Below are positions 1 to 12,921 of a stretch of DNA of 64,000 nt, in pieces. The DNA is from Streptomyces filipinensis (lineage in GTDB: Bacteria > Actinomycetota > Actinomycetes > Streptomycetales > Streptomycetaceae). The stretch covers positions 1 through 64,000 of the forward strand of contig NZ_BMTD01000008.1 of the NCBI RefSeq assembly GCF_014649495.1, read 5' to 3'. The position numbers and the translations under genes are program-made. Numbering within the stretch: position 1 is the first letter of the stretch; each line of letters begins with the position of its first letter. The notes under the pieces are model-generated. The model was not told the DNA's origin and did no database searches. It saw nothing but the letters and a program-made list of their open reading frames with translations.

Positions 1-4601
<4,601 letters not shown>

Positions 4602-4748
4602 AGTGCACTCCACCCACCCACACAGAGAATGAAAAGGCACCGCACCGTGCCGGCCCACGGACGATCGGTTCGACCGGGCGGCAACAAGTCGCGGTGTGGC
4701 CCCAGTTTCGGTCCCGCGGTCACGCTCCGCCGCCGCAGCAGATCAGTT

Positions 4749-4764
4749 TTAGGGGAATCCCCAA
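4749..4764. promoter_or_regulatory. Palindromic box resembling a PAS-LuxR (PimM-type) operator, proximal copy
   Basis: TTAGGGGAATCCCCAA contains arms GGGGA and TCCCC around one base. It agrees at 13 of 16 positions with CTVGGGAWWTCCCBAG, the consensus I recall for PAS-LuxR activators of polyene clusters. It lies about 148 bp upstream of the PKS start codon. The match is by eye, and no PAS-LuxR gene is in the window. Confidence 0.45.
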
Positions 4765-4802
4765 GGGACGAGGTGCACGGGCATTGACGGCCGGGGACAT
4801 CT

Positions 4803-4818
4803 CTAAGGAGAACCCTAG
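4803..4818. promoter_or_regulatory. Palindromic box resembling a PAS-LuxR (PimM-type) operator, distal copy
   Basis: CTAAGGAGAACCCTAG also agrees at 13 of 16 positions with CTVGGGAWWTCCCBAG and carries the outer CTA/TAG ends of the consensus. Its centre is 54 bp from that of the proximal box, about 200 bp upstream of the PKS start. Confidence 0.4.
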
Positions 4819-4864
4819 GGACGGTCGTGGGAGAATTACCGTCTGTACGACCCCTCAATTCTCC

Positions 4865-5842
4865 TCAGGGCAGCGTCCAGAAGCGGACGGTGACGAGATA
4901 GAAGAGGGCGGCCCAGAATGCCATCGCCGCCACGACGATGCCGAGGCCGCGGACGTTCGTCCTTGCCGCTGATTCGTCCGGTGGCGGCCGCAGCCACCGC
5001 CCCAGCAGCGGGTTCACGTAGTAGGGCATGGTGAGGAAGCTCATGATGAAGCTCGACAGCAGATTGCCCACGAGCAGACCGATCCAGAGCGGCATGTGCA
5101 GCGGGAACAGCACGAGCGTCAGCACCACGACGGTCGGGTACAGGCCGACCCACACGGCGAGGGAGGTCCTGGTCTCGGAGGGCGGTGGCGGTGCCTCCTT
5201 GCCGTTGCCCTCGAAGGCGAACCAACTGCCGAACGAGTTGTCGATCGTGCGCAGCTTGAAGTCGCTGAACTTCTCGCCCTCGGCCAGGATCTCGTGTCGT
5301 TGGGGCGACGTCAGCCAGGCGTCGAGGTGTTCGGCGCTGTCGTAGCGGTACAGGGTGGTCCATTCCTCCTGCAGGCCCTCGATGGGGCGGAACAGCTCGG
5401 TCCCGCGGAACCCCTCGAACTTGCTCTCCTCCTCGACCATACGGTGCTGCCAGGCGAGGAAGTCGTCGACGTGGTTCGGGTGGACGCGGTGGGTGACCAC
5501 CACGGTGACCAGTGGATCCAGTGACTGGGTGCCGCTGCTGACCACCTGCTGGGTCGCCGGACCGTCGAAGTACTTGGCGCCGACATCGAGATACGTCTGC
5601 CTGGTCGCGCTGTTGATCCACGCCTGCAGGTGCGCCACCGAGTCGAACCGGTACACGACGACCCAGTCGGGTTGCAGCGCTGTCGGCGGAGAGACCTCGG
5701 CGCCGAGGAAACCGGGGTAGTAGGCGGCCGCGGCGTTGAGGTCCTCCTGCCAGGTCTCGAACTCCCGCCCCATCCCGGGCAGGACCTTCTGGCCGATGAT
5801 CGCCGTCGCCGCGGCGGCTACGTTCTTCCGGGTGGTGTTCAT
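4865..5842 (-). CDS. Membrane-anchored protein with two antibiotic-biosynthesis-monooxygenase (ABM) domains
   Basis: 325 residues from ATG 5842 (MNTTRKN). The frame is open further upstream, but that stretch is inside the neighbouring dehydrogenase gene and looks like shadow sequence. Two ABM-like ferredoxin-fold repeats are visible: residues about 15-105 (YYPGFLGAEV, YRFDSVAHLQAW) and about 115-210 (FEGFRGTELF, YRYDSAEHLDAW). The C-terminal third holds three hydrophobic segments (about 240-262, 265-285 and 303-322), so the protein should sit in the membrane. ABM proteins include small cofactor-free monooxygenases, but tandem membrane-linked copies have no settled reaction. The start follows the dehydrogenase stop by five bases, so the two are probably cotranscribed. 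A link to the PKS is possible but unproven. Confidence 0.85.
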   Translation of the reverse strand: MNTTRKNVAAAATAIIGQKVLPGMGREFETWQEDLNAAAAYYPGFLGAEVSPPTALQPDWVVVYRFDSVAHLQAWINSATRQTYLDVGAKYFDGPATQQVVSSGTQSLDPLVTVVVTHRVHPNHVDDFLAWQHRMVEEESKFEGFRGTELFRPIEGLQEEWTTLYRYDSAEHLDAWLTSPQRHEILAEGEKFSDFKLRTIDNSFGSWFAFEGNGKEAPPPPSETRTSLAVWVGLYPTVVVLTLVLFPLHMPLWIGLLVGNLLSSFIMSFLTMPYYVNPLLGRWLRPPPDESAARTNVRGLGIVVAAMAFWAALFYLVTVRFWTLP

Positions 5843-5847
5843 GTGGC

Positions 5848-8565
5848 TCACCCTGTCGACACCGACTGCTCCGCGGGGAGTCGGCCGTAAACACGTTCCG
5901 GTGTCAGCGGCAGCGCCCGGTAGCGGACGCCCGTGGCGTCGTGCACCGCGTTCGCGAGCGCGGGGGCCACCGGGTTGACGCAGCACTCCGCCATCCCCTT
6001 CGCGCGCATGGGCCCCACCGAGTCCGCCGACCCCACCAGGAGGACCTCGGTACGGGGGATGTCGGCGTAGGTGGGGATGCGGTAGTTCCGGAAGTTCGGG
6101 TTGACCATGACGCCGCTGTCGTCGACGTGATGGTTCTCGGTCAGCGCGAAGCCGATCCCCTGGGCGACGCCGCCCTCGATCTGGCCACGGACCTGCGCCG
6201 GATTGATGATCACCCCTGCGTCCGCCGCCTGCACGCTGTACAGGATCCGTATCTCACCCGTCACGCGGTGCACGGCGACCCGGAAGCCCTGTGTGTTGGA
6301 GGTGACGCTCCGGGGCGAGCCGTATGCCTTGCGTGCGGCGGTGAACCGGATGCCGCGCGCCCGCGCCAGCGCGACGAGTTCGGCCAGTGACACCCGCCGG
6401 TCCCCGCAGACGACACCGTCGTCGTCCATCGTGCACATCACCACGTGGACGCCCGTGTGTGCCGCGGCGAACTCCAGGATGCGGTCGCGCACGGCATTGG
6501 CCGCCCGCAGGACCGCGTTGCCCGCCACGAACAGGCCGGCGCTCGCGAAGGCTCCGGTGTCGAAGCCCGTGCGGTCGGTGTCGGACTGCACCAGCCGGAT
6601 CCGCGACGGCGTCGTACCGAGCTGGTGGGCCGCGATCTGGACGTGGGCCGTGGAGGTGCCCTCGCCGAACTCGACGGTTCCGACGGCCAGTTCGTAGATG
6701 AGGTCGTCGCCCAGCGTGACCCAGGCCTCGGAGAGGTGTTCGGTCGGGGGCGCGGTCTCGTGCAGGGAGCTGGCCACGCCGGTGCCGACGAACCACTCGG
6801 GACCGGGGGGCGGCTGGTCGGCCGTACGGGCCAGGGCGTCGCCCACCAGATCGATACACCGGGCGAGCCCGTCCTCCGTGAAGATCACGTCGTCGGGGCC
6901 GTCGTGCAGGGCGACCAGGGGCTCCCCCGGCCGCACGATGTTGCGTCGGCGCAGTTCGAGCGGGTCGATGTGCAGGGCGCGGGCCAGTTCGTCCATCGCC
7001 GACTCCACGGCGAACGCCGGCTGTGTCATCCCGTAGCCGCGCAGGGCCCCGCTCGGGACGGTGTTCGTGTAGACGGAGTACGCGTCGTACTTCTTGTGGG
7101 GGCAGCGGTAGATCATGACGGCGGCTCCGCCCGCGTACACCGTTTCGCCGCCGTGGTTGCCGTAGGCGCCCGTGTTGGACACGTTGCGTACCTGGACCGC
7201 GGTGAGTGTTCCGTCGGCCTTCGCGCCGAGCTTCACCGTCAGGGTCATCGGATGCCGCGGCGACGCCGTGGTGAACTCCTCCTCACGGGTGTACTCCAGG
7301 CAGGTGGGCCGCCCGGTGTCCAGGGTGGCGAGCGCCACCAGGTCCTCGGCGATCACCTCCTGCTTGCCGCCGAATCCGCCGCCGACCCGCTTGCAGAACA
7401 CCCTCACCTGGTCCGGGCGCAGCGCGAACAGGTACTCCAGCTTGACCTTCGCGATCGACGGTGACTGCGAACTCGTGCGGACGTGCAGCCGGCCGTCCTC
7501 CAGCCAGGCGATCGAGCCGTGGGTCTCCAGATGCGCGTGCTGCACCCGCGGTGAGAAGTACGTCCCTTCGTGGATCACGTCGGCCGCGGCGAACCCCGCG
7601 TCGACGTCGCCGATGTGTGCGTGGAGTTCGAGCAGGATGTTGTGGACGGGGTCGCGGACGAACGGATCGTGCGAGCCGTGCAGTTGGGGCGCGCCGTCGG
7701 CCATGGCCTCCTCGGGGTCGAACACCGCCGGCAGCACGTCGTACTCGTCGGCGAGCCGTCGGCAGCCCTCCTCCGCGGCCCCGACCGTGTCGGCCAGGAC
7801 CACGGCGACGCGCTGGCCGGCGAAGCGGACCGTGTCGTCGAGGATGCGGGTGTCGTCCGGGTCGACCAGGTGGTCGGTGTGGATCGCCGTGGTGAAGCGT
7901 TTAGGGGGTACGTCTTCCCAGGTGTAGACCCGGTGCACGCCGGGCACCGCGAGCGCGGCCGTCTTGTCGACCGAGATGATCCGGGCGTGCGCGTGGGGTG
8001 AGTGCAGCACCTTGAGGTGCAGCATGCCGTCGATGTGTGTGTCCATGGTGAACTCGGCGTGCCCCGTCACCACGTCGTGGGCCGCGGGCGCGCCGACGCT
8101 CGTCCCCACGGCCTTGCCCGGGGCCGCGGTCTCCACGGCGCCGACGCCCTTCACGGCGTCCTCGATCGCCCGGTAGCCGGTGCAGCGGCAGAGGTTGCCC
8201 TTCAACGCCCTCGGCAGATCCCCCTTCTGGTCCTCGGTGAAGGTCGCCGACGTCATGATCATGCCTGCGGTGCAGAAGCCGCACTGGAAACCCGGGGCGT
8301 CCTCGAACTGCCGCTGCATGGGATGCAGGGCGCCGGGCCGTCCCAGGCCCTCGATCGTGGTCACCTCATGGCCGTCCGCGCGGAAGGCGGGGGTGATGCA
8401 GCTGTGCACCGGTGCGCCGTCCAGCCATACCGTGCAGGCGCCGCAGTCGCCCGCGTCGCACCCCTTCTTGACGCCGAAGTGGCCGAGTTCGCGCAGGAAG
8501 GTGCGCAGGCACTGACCCGGGGCCGGTTCCCGGTCGAACTTCCGGCCGTTCACGAGGTAGGTCAT
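5848..8565 (-). CDS. Xanthine-dehydrogenase-family protein: 2Fe-2S subunit fused to molybdopterin-binding subunit
   Basis: 905 residues from ATG 8565 (MTYLVNGRKF), which overlaps the upstream FAD-subunit stop as ATGA. Residues about 1-150 carry both [2Fe-2S] motifs: plant-ferredoxin type (CDAGDCGACTVW) and alpha-helical type (CGFCTAGM, then LCRCTGY). The rest is the molybdopterin domain with GGGFGGKQE, an RGYGMTQPAF segment and the C-terminal KGMAECCVNP, where the Glu matches the catalytic Glu of xanthine oxidase-type enzymes. With the separate FAD protein this gives a complete hydroxylase that oxidises an aldehyde or N-heterocycle with water and passes electrons through Fe-S to FAD. The substrate cannot be assigned. 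No XdhC-type maturation gene is adjacent. Confidence 0.93.
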   Translation of the reverse strand: MTYLVNGRKFDREPAPGQCLRTFLRELGHFGVKKGCDAGDCGACTVWLDGAPVHSCITPAFRADGHEVTTIEGLGRPGALHPMQRQFEDAPGFQCGFCTAGMIMTSATFTEDQKGDLPRALKGNLCRCTGYRAIEDAVKGVGAVETAAPGKAVGTSVGAPAAHDVVTGHAEFTMDTHIDGMLHLKVLHSPHAHARIISVDKTAALAVPGVHRVYTWEDVPPKRFTTAIHTDHLVDPDDTRILDDTVRFAGQRVAVVLADTVGAAEEGCRRLADEYDVLPAVFDPEEAMADGAPQLHGSHDPFVRDPVHNILLELHAHIGDVDAGFAAADVIHEGTYFSPRVQHAHLETHGSIAWLEDGRLHVRTSSQSPSIAKVKLEYLFALRPDQVRVFCKRVGGGFGGKQEVIAEDLVALATLDTGRPTCLEYTREEEFTTASPRHPMTLTVKLGAKADGTLTAVQVRNVSNTGAYGNHGGETVYAGGAAVMIYRCPHKKYDAYSVYTNTVPSGALRGYGMTQPAFAVESAMDELARALHIDPLELRRRNIVRPGEPLVALHDGPDDVIFTEDGLARCIDLVGDALARTADQPPPGPEWFVGTGVASSLHETAPPTEHLSEAWVTLGDDLIYELAVGTVEFGEGTSTAHVQIAAHQLGTTPSRIRLVQSDTDRTGFDTGAFASAGLFVAGNAVLRAANAVRDRILEFAAAHTGVHVVMCTMDDDGVVCGDRRVSLAELVALARARGIRFTAARKAYGSPRSVTSNTQGFRVAVHRVTGEIRILYSVQAADAGVIINPAQVRGQIEGGVAQGIGFALTENHHVDDSGVMVNPNFRNYRIPTYADIPRTEVLLVGSADSVGPMRAKGMAECCVNPVAPALANAVHDATGVRYRALPLTPERVYGRLPAEQSVSTG

Positions 8566-9389
8566 GGCAGGTCCCCAGCCATGAGTTCGCGGCGTATCTC
8601 CTCGGCGAAGTGGTGGGTGAGATGGCGGCGGTGGTCGGGGGTCCCGTTGGGATCGGCGAACCACACGTCGGCGGGCACGGCGTCGATGCTCTGCCGCAGG
8701 GTACGGGCGTCGGGCAGGGAGTCGAAGGCGATACGGACCGGACGGGTGGTCCCGGCGGTGACGGTGAGCAGCAGGTCGCTCGCTCCCAGGCGTTGTGTGC
8801 CGACGAGGAACACCGTCGAACGGCCGAGCCGGGTCAGCGTGAAGCGGCGGTGCGCGGCGCGTTTGCGCAGTGCGTGTTCCGGGATGGTGACGCGCCGGAG
8901 GATCTCCCCGGGTGCGAGAACGTTGCGGTGGTCACCCGTGACGAAATCGAGGGCGTCGACGAAACGCACGGAGCCGTCGGCCGCCCATAGTTCGTACCGC
9001 GCCTCCAGCGCGACCGCCAACGTGATCATCGGGCCGGCCGGCAGGGACATACAGATGTTTCCGCCGACGGTCGCCGCGTTCCAGACCTTGAACGAGGACA
9101 GGAACGCCTCACAGCTTTTCCGGAGGAGAATTCCGGCGGTCCAGCCCTTCGGCCATCTGAAGGCGTACAGGTCGCGAATGGTGCAGGTGGCGCTGATCTC
9201 CAGGCCCTCGCCGGTCGGGACGAGAGGCTCCCAGGGCAACGCCGTCAGGTCGATCAGCCTTCGCAGGTCCGGCTGCTCCGTGGAGTAGAGCCAGGTGCCG
9301 CCTGCGAGCCAGGCGTCGCCCTCGTGCCAGTCCACGCCTGGCCGCTCGGACGGTCGCCGGATTACTTCGGTGATGGTGTTGAGGTCCAT
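8562..9389 (-). CDS. FAD-binding subunit of the molybdopterin dehydrogenase
   Basis: 275 residues. The N-terminal half has the FAD-binding PCMH-type features LAGGTWLYS (about 29) and NAATVGGNICMSLPAGP (about 103), and the C-terminal part fits the CO-dehydrogenase flavoprotein C-terminal domain. The length is typical of stand-alone medium subunits. It is first in the unit and overlaps the next gene by four bases (ATGA), which implies coupled translation and a 1:1 complex with the fused Fe-S/Mo subunit. Confidence 0.92.
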   Translation of the reverse strand: MDLNTITEVIRRPSERPGVDWHEGDAWLAGGTWLYSTEQPDLRRLIDLTALPWEPLVPTGEGLEISATCTIRDLYAFRWPKGWTAGILLRKSCEAFLSSFKVWNAATVGGNICMSLPAGPMITLAVALEARYELWAADGSVRFVDALDFVTGDHRNVLAPGEILRRVTIPEHALRKRAAHRRFTLTRLGRSTVFLVGTQRLGASDLLLTVTAGTTRPVRIAFDSLPDARTLRQSIDAVPADVWFADPNGTPDHRRHLTHHFAEEIRRELMAGDLP

Positions 9390-9595
9390 GAGAACCGACC
9401 TACGGGAGAGCGGACCTACGGAAGACGGCTTTCGCGTGGCACTCTTGGCATGGGTTTCCCGCTGACCGGGGGAATCTCGGCCGCCAGGCCGCAGCGTTCG
9501 GGGTCACCGCGTCGGGGGGACCGGCGGGCACAGACGCCTTTTTCACAGCGTAGCGCAGCATGTGGAGGAGGCCCGCCGGAAGATGACCACGGAAA

Positions 9596-9757
9596 GTGGT
9601 CGGTGCACCCCGGACAGTCACACGGCTGTCCCCCGGGCGGCAGCCTCGCTACCGCACTCGGTTCGGGGACCGCTGGGTGGTCACGGCCGAGGACCCGGAC
9701 GCCGTGCCGCCCCCGGAGGCGAAGCGGCCGCGACGCTGCTCGCCCGTGACGACCTGA
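9596..9757 (+). CDS. Possible small hypothetical protein (53 aa)
   Basis: From GTG 9596 the frame gives a short basic peptide containing RTRFGDRWVVTAEDPDAVPP, whose composition is more protein-like than the other frames here. There is no good ribosome binding site and no recognised family, and it could be a gene remnant. I keep it only as a candidate. Confidence 0.15.
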   Translation: MVGAPRTVTRLSPGRQPRYRTRFGDRWVVTAEDPDAVPPPEAKRPRRCSPVTT

Positions 9758-9982
9758 CGGTGGGCGCACGGCTGCCGACACCCCGGGGCGGCCCGCGCCT
9801 CGCGTCCCGCCGCTGCCGCCGGGGGCCGCGCGACGGGACCGCCGTACCGCTCCGGATGGCCGTGTCTCTTGCGTGATGCGCCGGTCCACCCGGTCGGAGC
9901 CGGATCACCGGCGCCGCGCCCACCAGGAGCACGGACACCTCCCGTTCCGCCGCGGGGCATGGCGCGCTGCGTCACTCTTGCC

Positions 9983-10012
9983 GCCGCCGGCACCGGCACA
10001 GGCACCGGCGGC
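9983..10012. terminator. GC-rich inverted repeat downstream of the DEAD-box helicase
   Basis: The arms GCCGCCGG and CCGGCGGC pair perfectly around a 14-base loop, 64 bp past the helicase stop in the direction of its transcription. There is no T-run, as is common for Streptomyces hairpins. Confidence 0.3.
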
Positions 10013-10075
10013 CAAGGGAGCCGGACGCCATGATCCGCCGCCGCGTCATCGGGCGGAAACCGCCGGAACGAGCGC

Positions 10076-11848
10076 CTACGGAGCGTCACCGCCAGCGCCG
10101 CCCTTGCCTGACGTGGCACGGGGAGCCGAGCTGCGGCGGCCGCCACGGCGGTCGGAGCCTCGGGCTCCGGTCCCGACGGCGTCCCCCTTGGCTCCGCCGG
10201 CCGTCGCCCGCCGACCGGATCCACGGACGGCCTTGCCGGAGGCGGCCTCGGTGGCCGCACCGGCCGCGGACCGGCGGTCGGAACCGCGGCCACGCGCTCC
10301 CCCGGCACCGCCCGTGGCCCCGCTGGTTCCCGTCCGGCGGGCAGAACCGCCCCCACCGGTTGCGGCGGCGCCACCCGACGCTGCCGTTCCGGCCGGTGCC
10401 CGGCGGTCGGAGCGCCGGCTCGCCGTGCCGGCGGCCGTACCCGTCTCCGCTTCGGCCCCGCCGCCGTTTCGGCGTCGGCGGCCGGATCGCCTGCCGGGCT
10501 TGGTACCGGCCTTCCGGTCCGGCCGGGACGCCGTCGGTGCCGCCGGCTGGGGGACCTCGATGGTGACGGCCGTACCAGAAGGCTCCCGGGCGCCGGTGAG
10601 GGTGGCCAGTTCCGTGTCGCTTGACGTGATGCGGGCCGTTCGAGGACGGATGCCCGCGTCCGACATGAGCCGGGTGACGTCCCGCTTCTGCTCGGGCAGG
10701 ACCAGCGTGACCACTGTGCCCGAGCCGCCGGCGCGAGCCGTGCGTCCGCCCCGGTGGAGGTAGTCCTTGTGGTCGGTGGGGGGATCGACGTTCACGACGA
10801 GGTCGAGATCGTCGATGTGTATGCCCCGGGCCGCGACGTTCGTCGCCACCAGCGCGGTGACCTGGCCGGTCTTGAACTGTTCCAGGGTGCGGGTCCGCTG
10901 CGGCTGGGAGCGGCCTCCGTGCAGTGCCGCCGCGCGGACACCGACGGCCAGGAGCCGCTTGGCGAGCCGGTCGGCGGACCGCTTGGTGTCGAGGAAGAGG
11001 ATGACCCGGCCGTCGCGGGCCGCGATGCGCGTGGTGACGGCCTTCTTGTCGGTCTCGTCCAGGATGTGCAGGACGTGGTGCTCCATGGTGGTCACCGCTC
11101 CCGCGGACGGGTCCACGGAGTGCACCACGGGGTCGGTGAGGAACTGCTGGACCAGGCGGTCGATGTTCTGGTCGAGGGTGGCCGAGAAGAGCAGGCGCTG
11201 GCCGTCGGGCCGTACCTGCCGGATCAGCTTGGTGATCTGCGGCAGGAAGCCCATGTCGGTCATCTGGTCGGCTTCGTCCAGCACCGTGATGCGGACGTCG
11301 TCCAGGACGCAGTCTCCGCGTTCCACGAGGTCGTTGAGCCGGCCGGGGCTGGCCACCACGACTTCGACGCCGCGCCGCAGGGCGTCGGCCTGTTTGGTGA
11401 TGGACAGCCCGCCGACCACGGTCGCCAGCCGGAGGTTGACCGCCGTCGCGTAGGGGGTCAGCGCGTCGGTCACCTGCTGGGCGAGTTCACGCGTGGGCAC
11501 CAGCACCAGAGCGAGGGGTGCCTTGGGCTGCGCGCGCAGACCGGCCGTGCGGGCCAGGAGCGCGAGCCCGAACGCGAGGGTTTTGCCGGAGCCGGTACGT
11601 CCCCGTCCCAGCAGGTCACGGCCGGCCAGCGAGTTGGGCAGCGTGGCGGCCTGGATGGGGAACGGGGTGGTGACGCCTTGCGCGGCGAGGGTCTTCAGCA
11701 GTCCCGCGGGCATGTCCAGACCGGCGAAGTCCTCGACGGCGGGGAGTGCGGGTGTCGTGCTTTCCGGCAGCCGGAATTCCCTGGGCGACGACGCGGACGG
11801 TGGGGGTGACGAGACGCGCCGGTTCGGCTTCTGGGACCTGCGGGACAT
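10076..11848 (-). CDS. DEAD-box ATP-dependent RNA helicase with long basic C-terminal tail
   Basis: 590 residues from ATG 11848 (MSRRSQKPNRR). All superfamily 2 motifs are visible: Q-motif region PFPIQAATLP, Walker A GRTGSGKT (about 83), PTRELAQQV, SPGRL, DEAD in VLDEADQM, SAT in LLFSATLDQ, and the second RecA domain with ATNVAARGIHIDDL and HRGGRTARAG. After about residue 400 the chain is a low-complexity Gly/Ala/Arg/Ser tail of nearly 200 residues, typical of RhlE-like helicases and likely to bind RNA. The role is unwinding structured RNA in the cytoplasm. It is downstream of a cold-shock protein gene but separated from it by a strong terminator, so it probably has its own promoter in the short gap before 11848. 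Confidence 0.95.
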   Translation of the reverse strand: MSRRSQKPNRRVSSPPPSASSPREFRLPESTTPALPAVEDFAGLDMPAGLLKTLAAQGVTTPFPIQAATLPNSLAGRDLLGRGRTGSGKTLAFGLALLARTAGLRAQPKAPLALVLVPTRELAQQVTDALTPYATAVNLRLATVVGGLSITKQADALRRGVEVVVASPGRLNDLVERGDCVLDDVRITVLDEADQMTDMGFLPQITKLIRQVRPDGQRLLFSATLDQNIDRLVQQFLTDPVVHSVDPSAGAVTTMEHHVLHILDETDKKAVTTRIAARDGRVILFLDTKRSADRLAKRLLAVGVRAAALHGGRSQPQRTRTLEQFKTGQVTALVATNVAARGIHIDDLDLVVNVDPPTDHKDYLHRGGRTARAGGSGTVVTLVLPEQKRDVTRLMSDAGIRPRTARITSSDTELATLTGAREPSGTAVTIEVPQPAAPTASRPDRKAGTKPGRRSGRRRRNGGGAEAETGTAAGTASRRSDRRAPAGTAASGGAAATGGGGSARRTGTSGATGGAGGARGRGSDRRSAAGAATEAASGKAVRGSGRRATAGGAKGDAVGTGARGSDRRGGRRSSAPRATSGKGGAGGDAP

Positions 11849-11880
11849 GCGGTGATCTGCCTTCCTGGAAACAGCACAAA

Positions 11881-11913
11881 CCGGGGTCCGCACCGTGACG
11901 GTGCGGACCCCGG
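11881..11913 (-). terminator. Perfect 15-bp stem terminator after the cold-shock gene
   Basis: The arms CCGGGGTCCGCACCG and CGGTGCGGACCCCGG pair without mismatch around a three-base loop. It starts 22 bp after the cold-shock stop codon, before the helicase gene on the same strand. There is no clear T-run. Confidence 0.8.
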
Positions 11914-11935
11914 TGCGTGGATACGCGTCCGGCGA

Positions 11936-12139
11936 TCAGGCGGGGACGATGTTCTCCGCCTGCGGGCCCTTCTGGCCCTGCGTGACGTCGAAGGAGACCC
12001 GCTGGCCCTCCTGCAGCTCACGGAAGCCCTGGGTCGCGATGTTCGAGTAGTGGGCGAAGACGTCGGGGCCACCGCCGTCCTGCGCGATGAAGCCGAAACC
12101 CTTTTCAGAGTTGAACCACTTCACGGTTCCCTGTGCCAT
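11936..12139 (-). CDS. Cold-shock protein (CspA family)
   Basis: 67 residues from ATG 12139, the exact length of the family. It shows RNP1 (KGFGFIAQD) and RNP2 (VFAHYSNI) RNA-binding motifs after the N-terminal GTVKWFN. It is a single OB-fold that binds single-stranded nucleic acid and acts as an RNA chaperone. A longer in-frame start exists upstream, but the family begins at this Met. The upstream leader contains a stable hairpin (12196-12231), and a terminator follows the gene, so it is probably a monocistronic transcript. Confidence 0.97.
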   Translation of the reverse strand: MAQGTVKWFNSEKGFGFIAQDGGGPDVFAHYSNIATQGFRELQEGQRVSFDVTQGQKGPQAENIVPA

Positions 12140-12195
12140 GACCTTCTCCGTTCTGTAGGCAGAGGCCCCATCCGGAGATGCCGGAAAAACAAACA

Positions 12196-12231
12196 GTGCG
12201 CCTGCAGGGGAAACATTCCTGTCAGGCGCAC
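12196..12231 (-). promoter_or_regulatory. Hairpin between the lipoprotein gene and the cold-shock gene
   Basis: The arms GTGCGCCTG and CAGGCGCAC form a perfect 9-bp stem, with AGG/CCT pairing inside the loop. It lies 57 bp before the cold-shock start codon and 110 bp after the lipoprotein stop. It could terminate the lipoprotein transcript or be structure in the cold-shock 5' leader; sequence alone does not decide. Confidence 0.5.
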
Positions 12232-12341
12232 ATGGGTTCATGGGTACCACAACTGCAACTCCAGAACCTTAACACAGCTCGGCGGCCCGGGGTGGATCAA
12301 GGAGGCACGCACGGCGGTCTCCAGCGCCTGACCTGCGCACA

Positions 12342-12830
12342 CTACGGGTGGTAGATCTCCTCCATGGCGGTGATCTGGCCCTTGCTGTTGACGCGGTAGT
12401 AGAAGTACGGGCTGTTGGTGAGCCTGTGGTTCACCAGCCACTTCGGGGCGACCTTCACGGTCGTGGTGTCCTTGAGGACCTTGACGGAGGCGCCGGACGC
12501 GAAGCCGGACGACCGGGCCGCTCCACTCGGGGTGTAGACGACGTCCTCGTCGTTCCCCGCGTTCACCTTGCACGTCTCCGGGGTGACGCGCACGACGGTC
12601 TTACCCCGGACGAACTTCGCGGAGTCCAGCTTGAAGAAGTGCTTGTACCCCGAGGGCAGGTAGCACGGCTTCCAGGACGTAGCCCCCGCGGCCCCGGCCG
12701 AGGCGGCCTGGGCGGACACGCCCGCGGTGCTCGCCACCGCGTTCGTGCCGGCACTCGAGGACCCGCACGCGGTGGCGACGAGCGCGGCGGTGGAGGCGAG
12801 TACGACAGCGGCGGAGACGTAACGCTTCAT
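12342..12830 (-). CDS. Secreted lipoprotein of unknown function
   Basis: 162 residues. I chose ATG 12830 (MKRYVSAAVV) over the ATG six bases upstream because AGGAGG sits six bases before it and directly abuts the earlier one. A signal peptide ends in a lipobox-like VATAC at about residue 24, followed by a Ser/Ala-rich linker. The mature part has no family I recognise; it contains two Cys (KPCYLPSGYK and PETCKVNAG) that could form a disulfide and ends in QITAMEEIYHP. It should be anchored on the outer face of the membrane. It is transcribed alone. Confidence 0.85.
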   Translation of the reverse strand: MKRYVSAAVVLASTAALVATACGSSSAGTNAVASTAGVSAQAASAGAAGATSWKPCYLPSGYKHFFKLDSAKFVRGKTVVRVTPETCKVNAGNDEDVVYTPSGAARSSGFASGASVKVLKDTTTVKVAPKWLVNHRLTNSPYFYYRVNSKGQITAMEEIYHP

Positions 12831-12921
12831 GAGCATCCTCCTGCTACGAGAATCTTCTGACAGCAAGGGAGACAAGGGACCACAGGCATGGGTTTCACCG
12901 GCCCTCGGCTGTGACGAGACG

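Larger units (their letters stand above)
4602..4864. other. Intergenic region upstream of the PKS, promoter candidate
   Basis: This 263-bp gap lies between the stop of the ABM-domain gene and the PKS start; both genes are on the minus strand. It contains two imperfect palindromes of the PAS-LuxR operator type (annotated separately) and no convincing ORF. The PKS ribosome binding site GGAG ends six bases before the ATG. Confidence 0.6.
9390..10075. other. 686-bp intergenic region, mostly without recognisable genes
   Basis: This lies between the FAD-subunit start and the helicase stop. All frames give Arg/Pro-rich translations typical of noncoding high-GC DNA, apart from a possible 53-residue ORF (9596-9757). 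A GC-rich inverted repeat at 9983-10012 may end helicase transcription. The first 100 bases should hold the promoter of the dehydrogenase operon. Confidence 0.5.
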
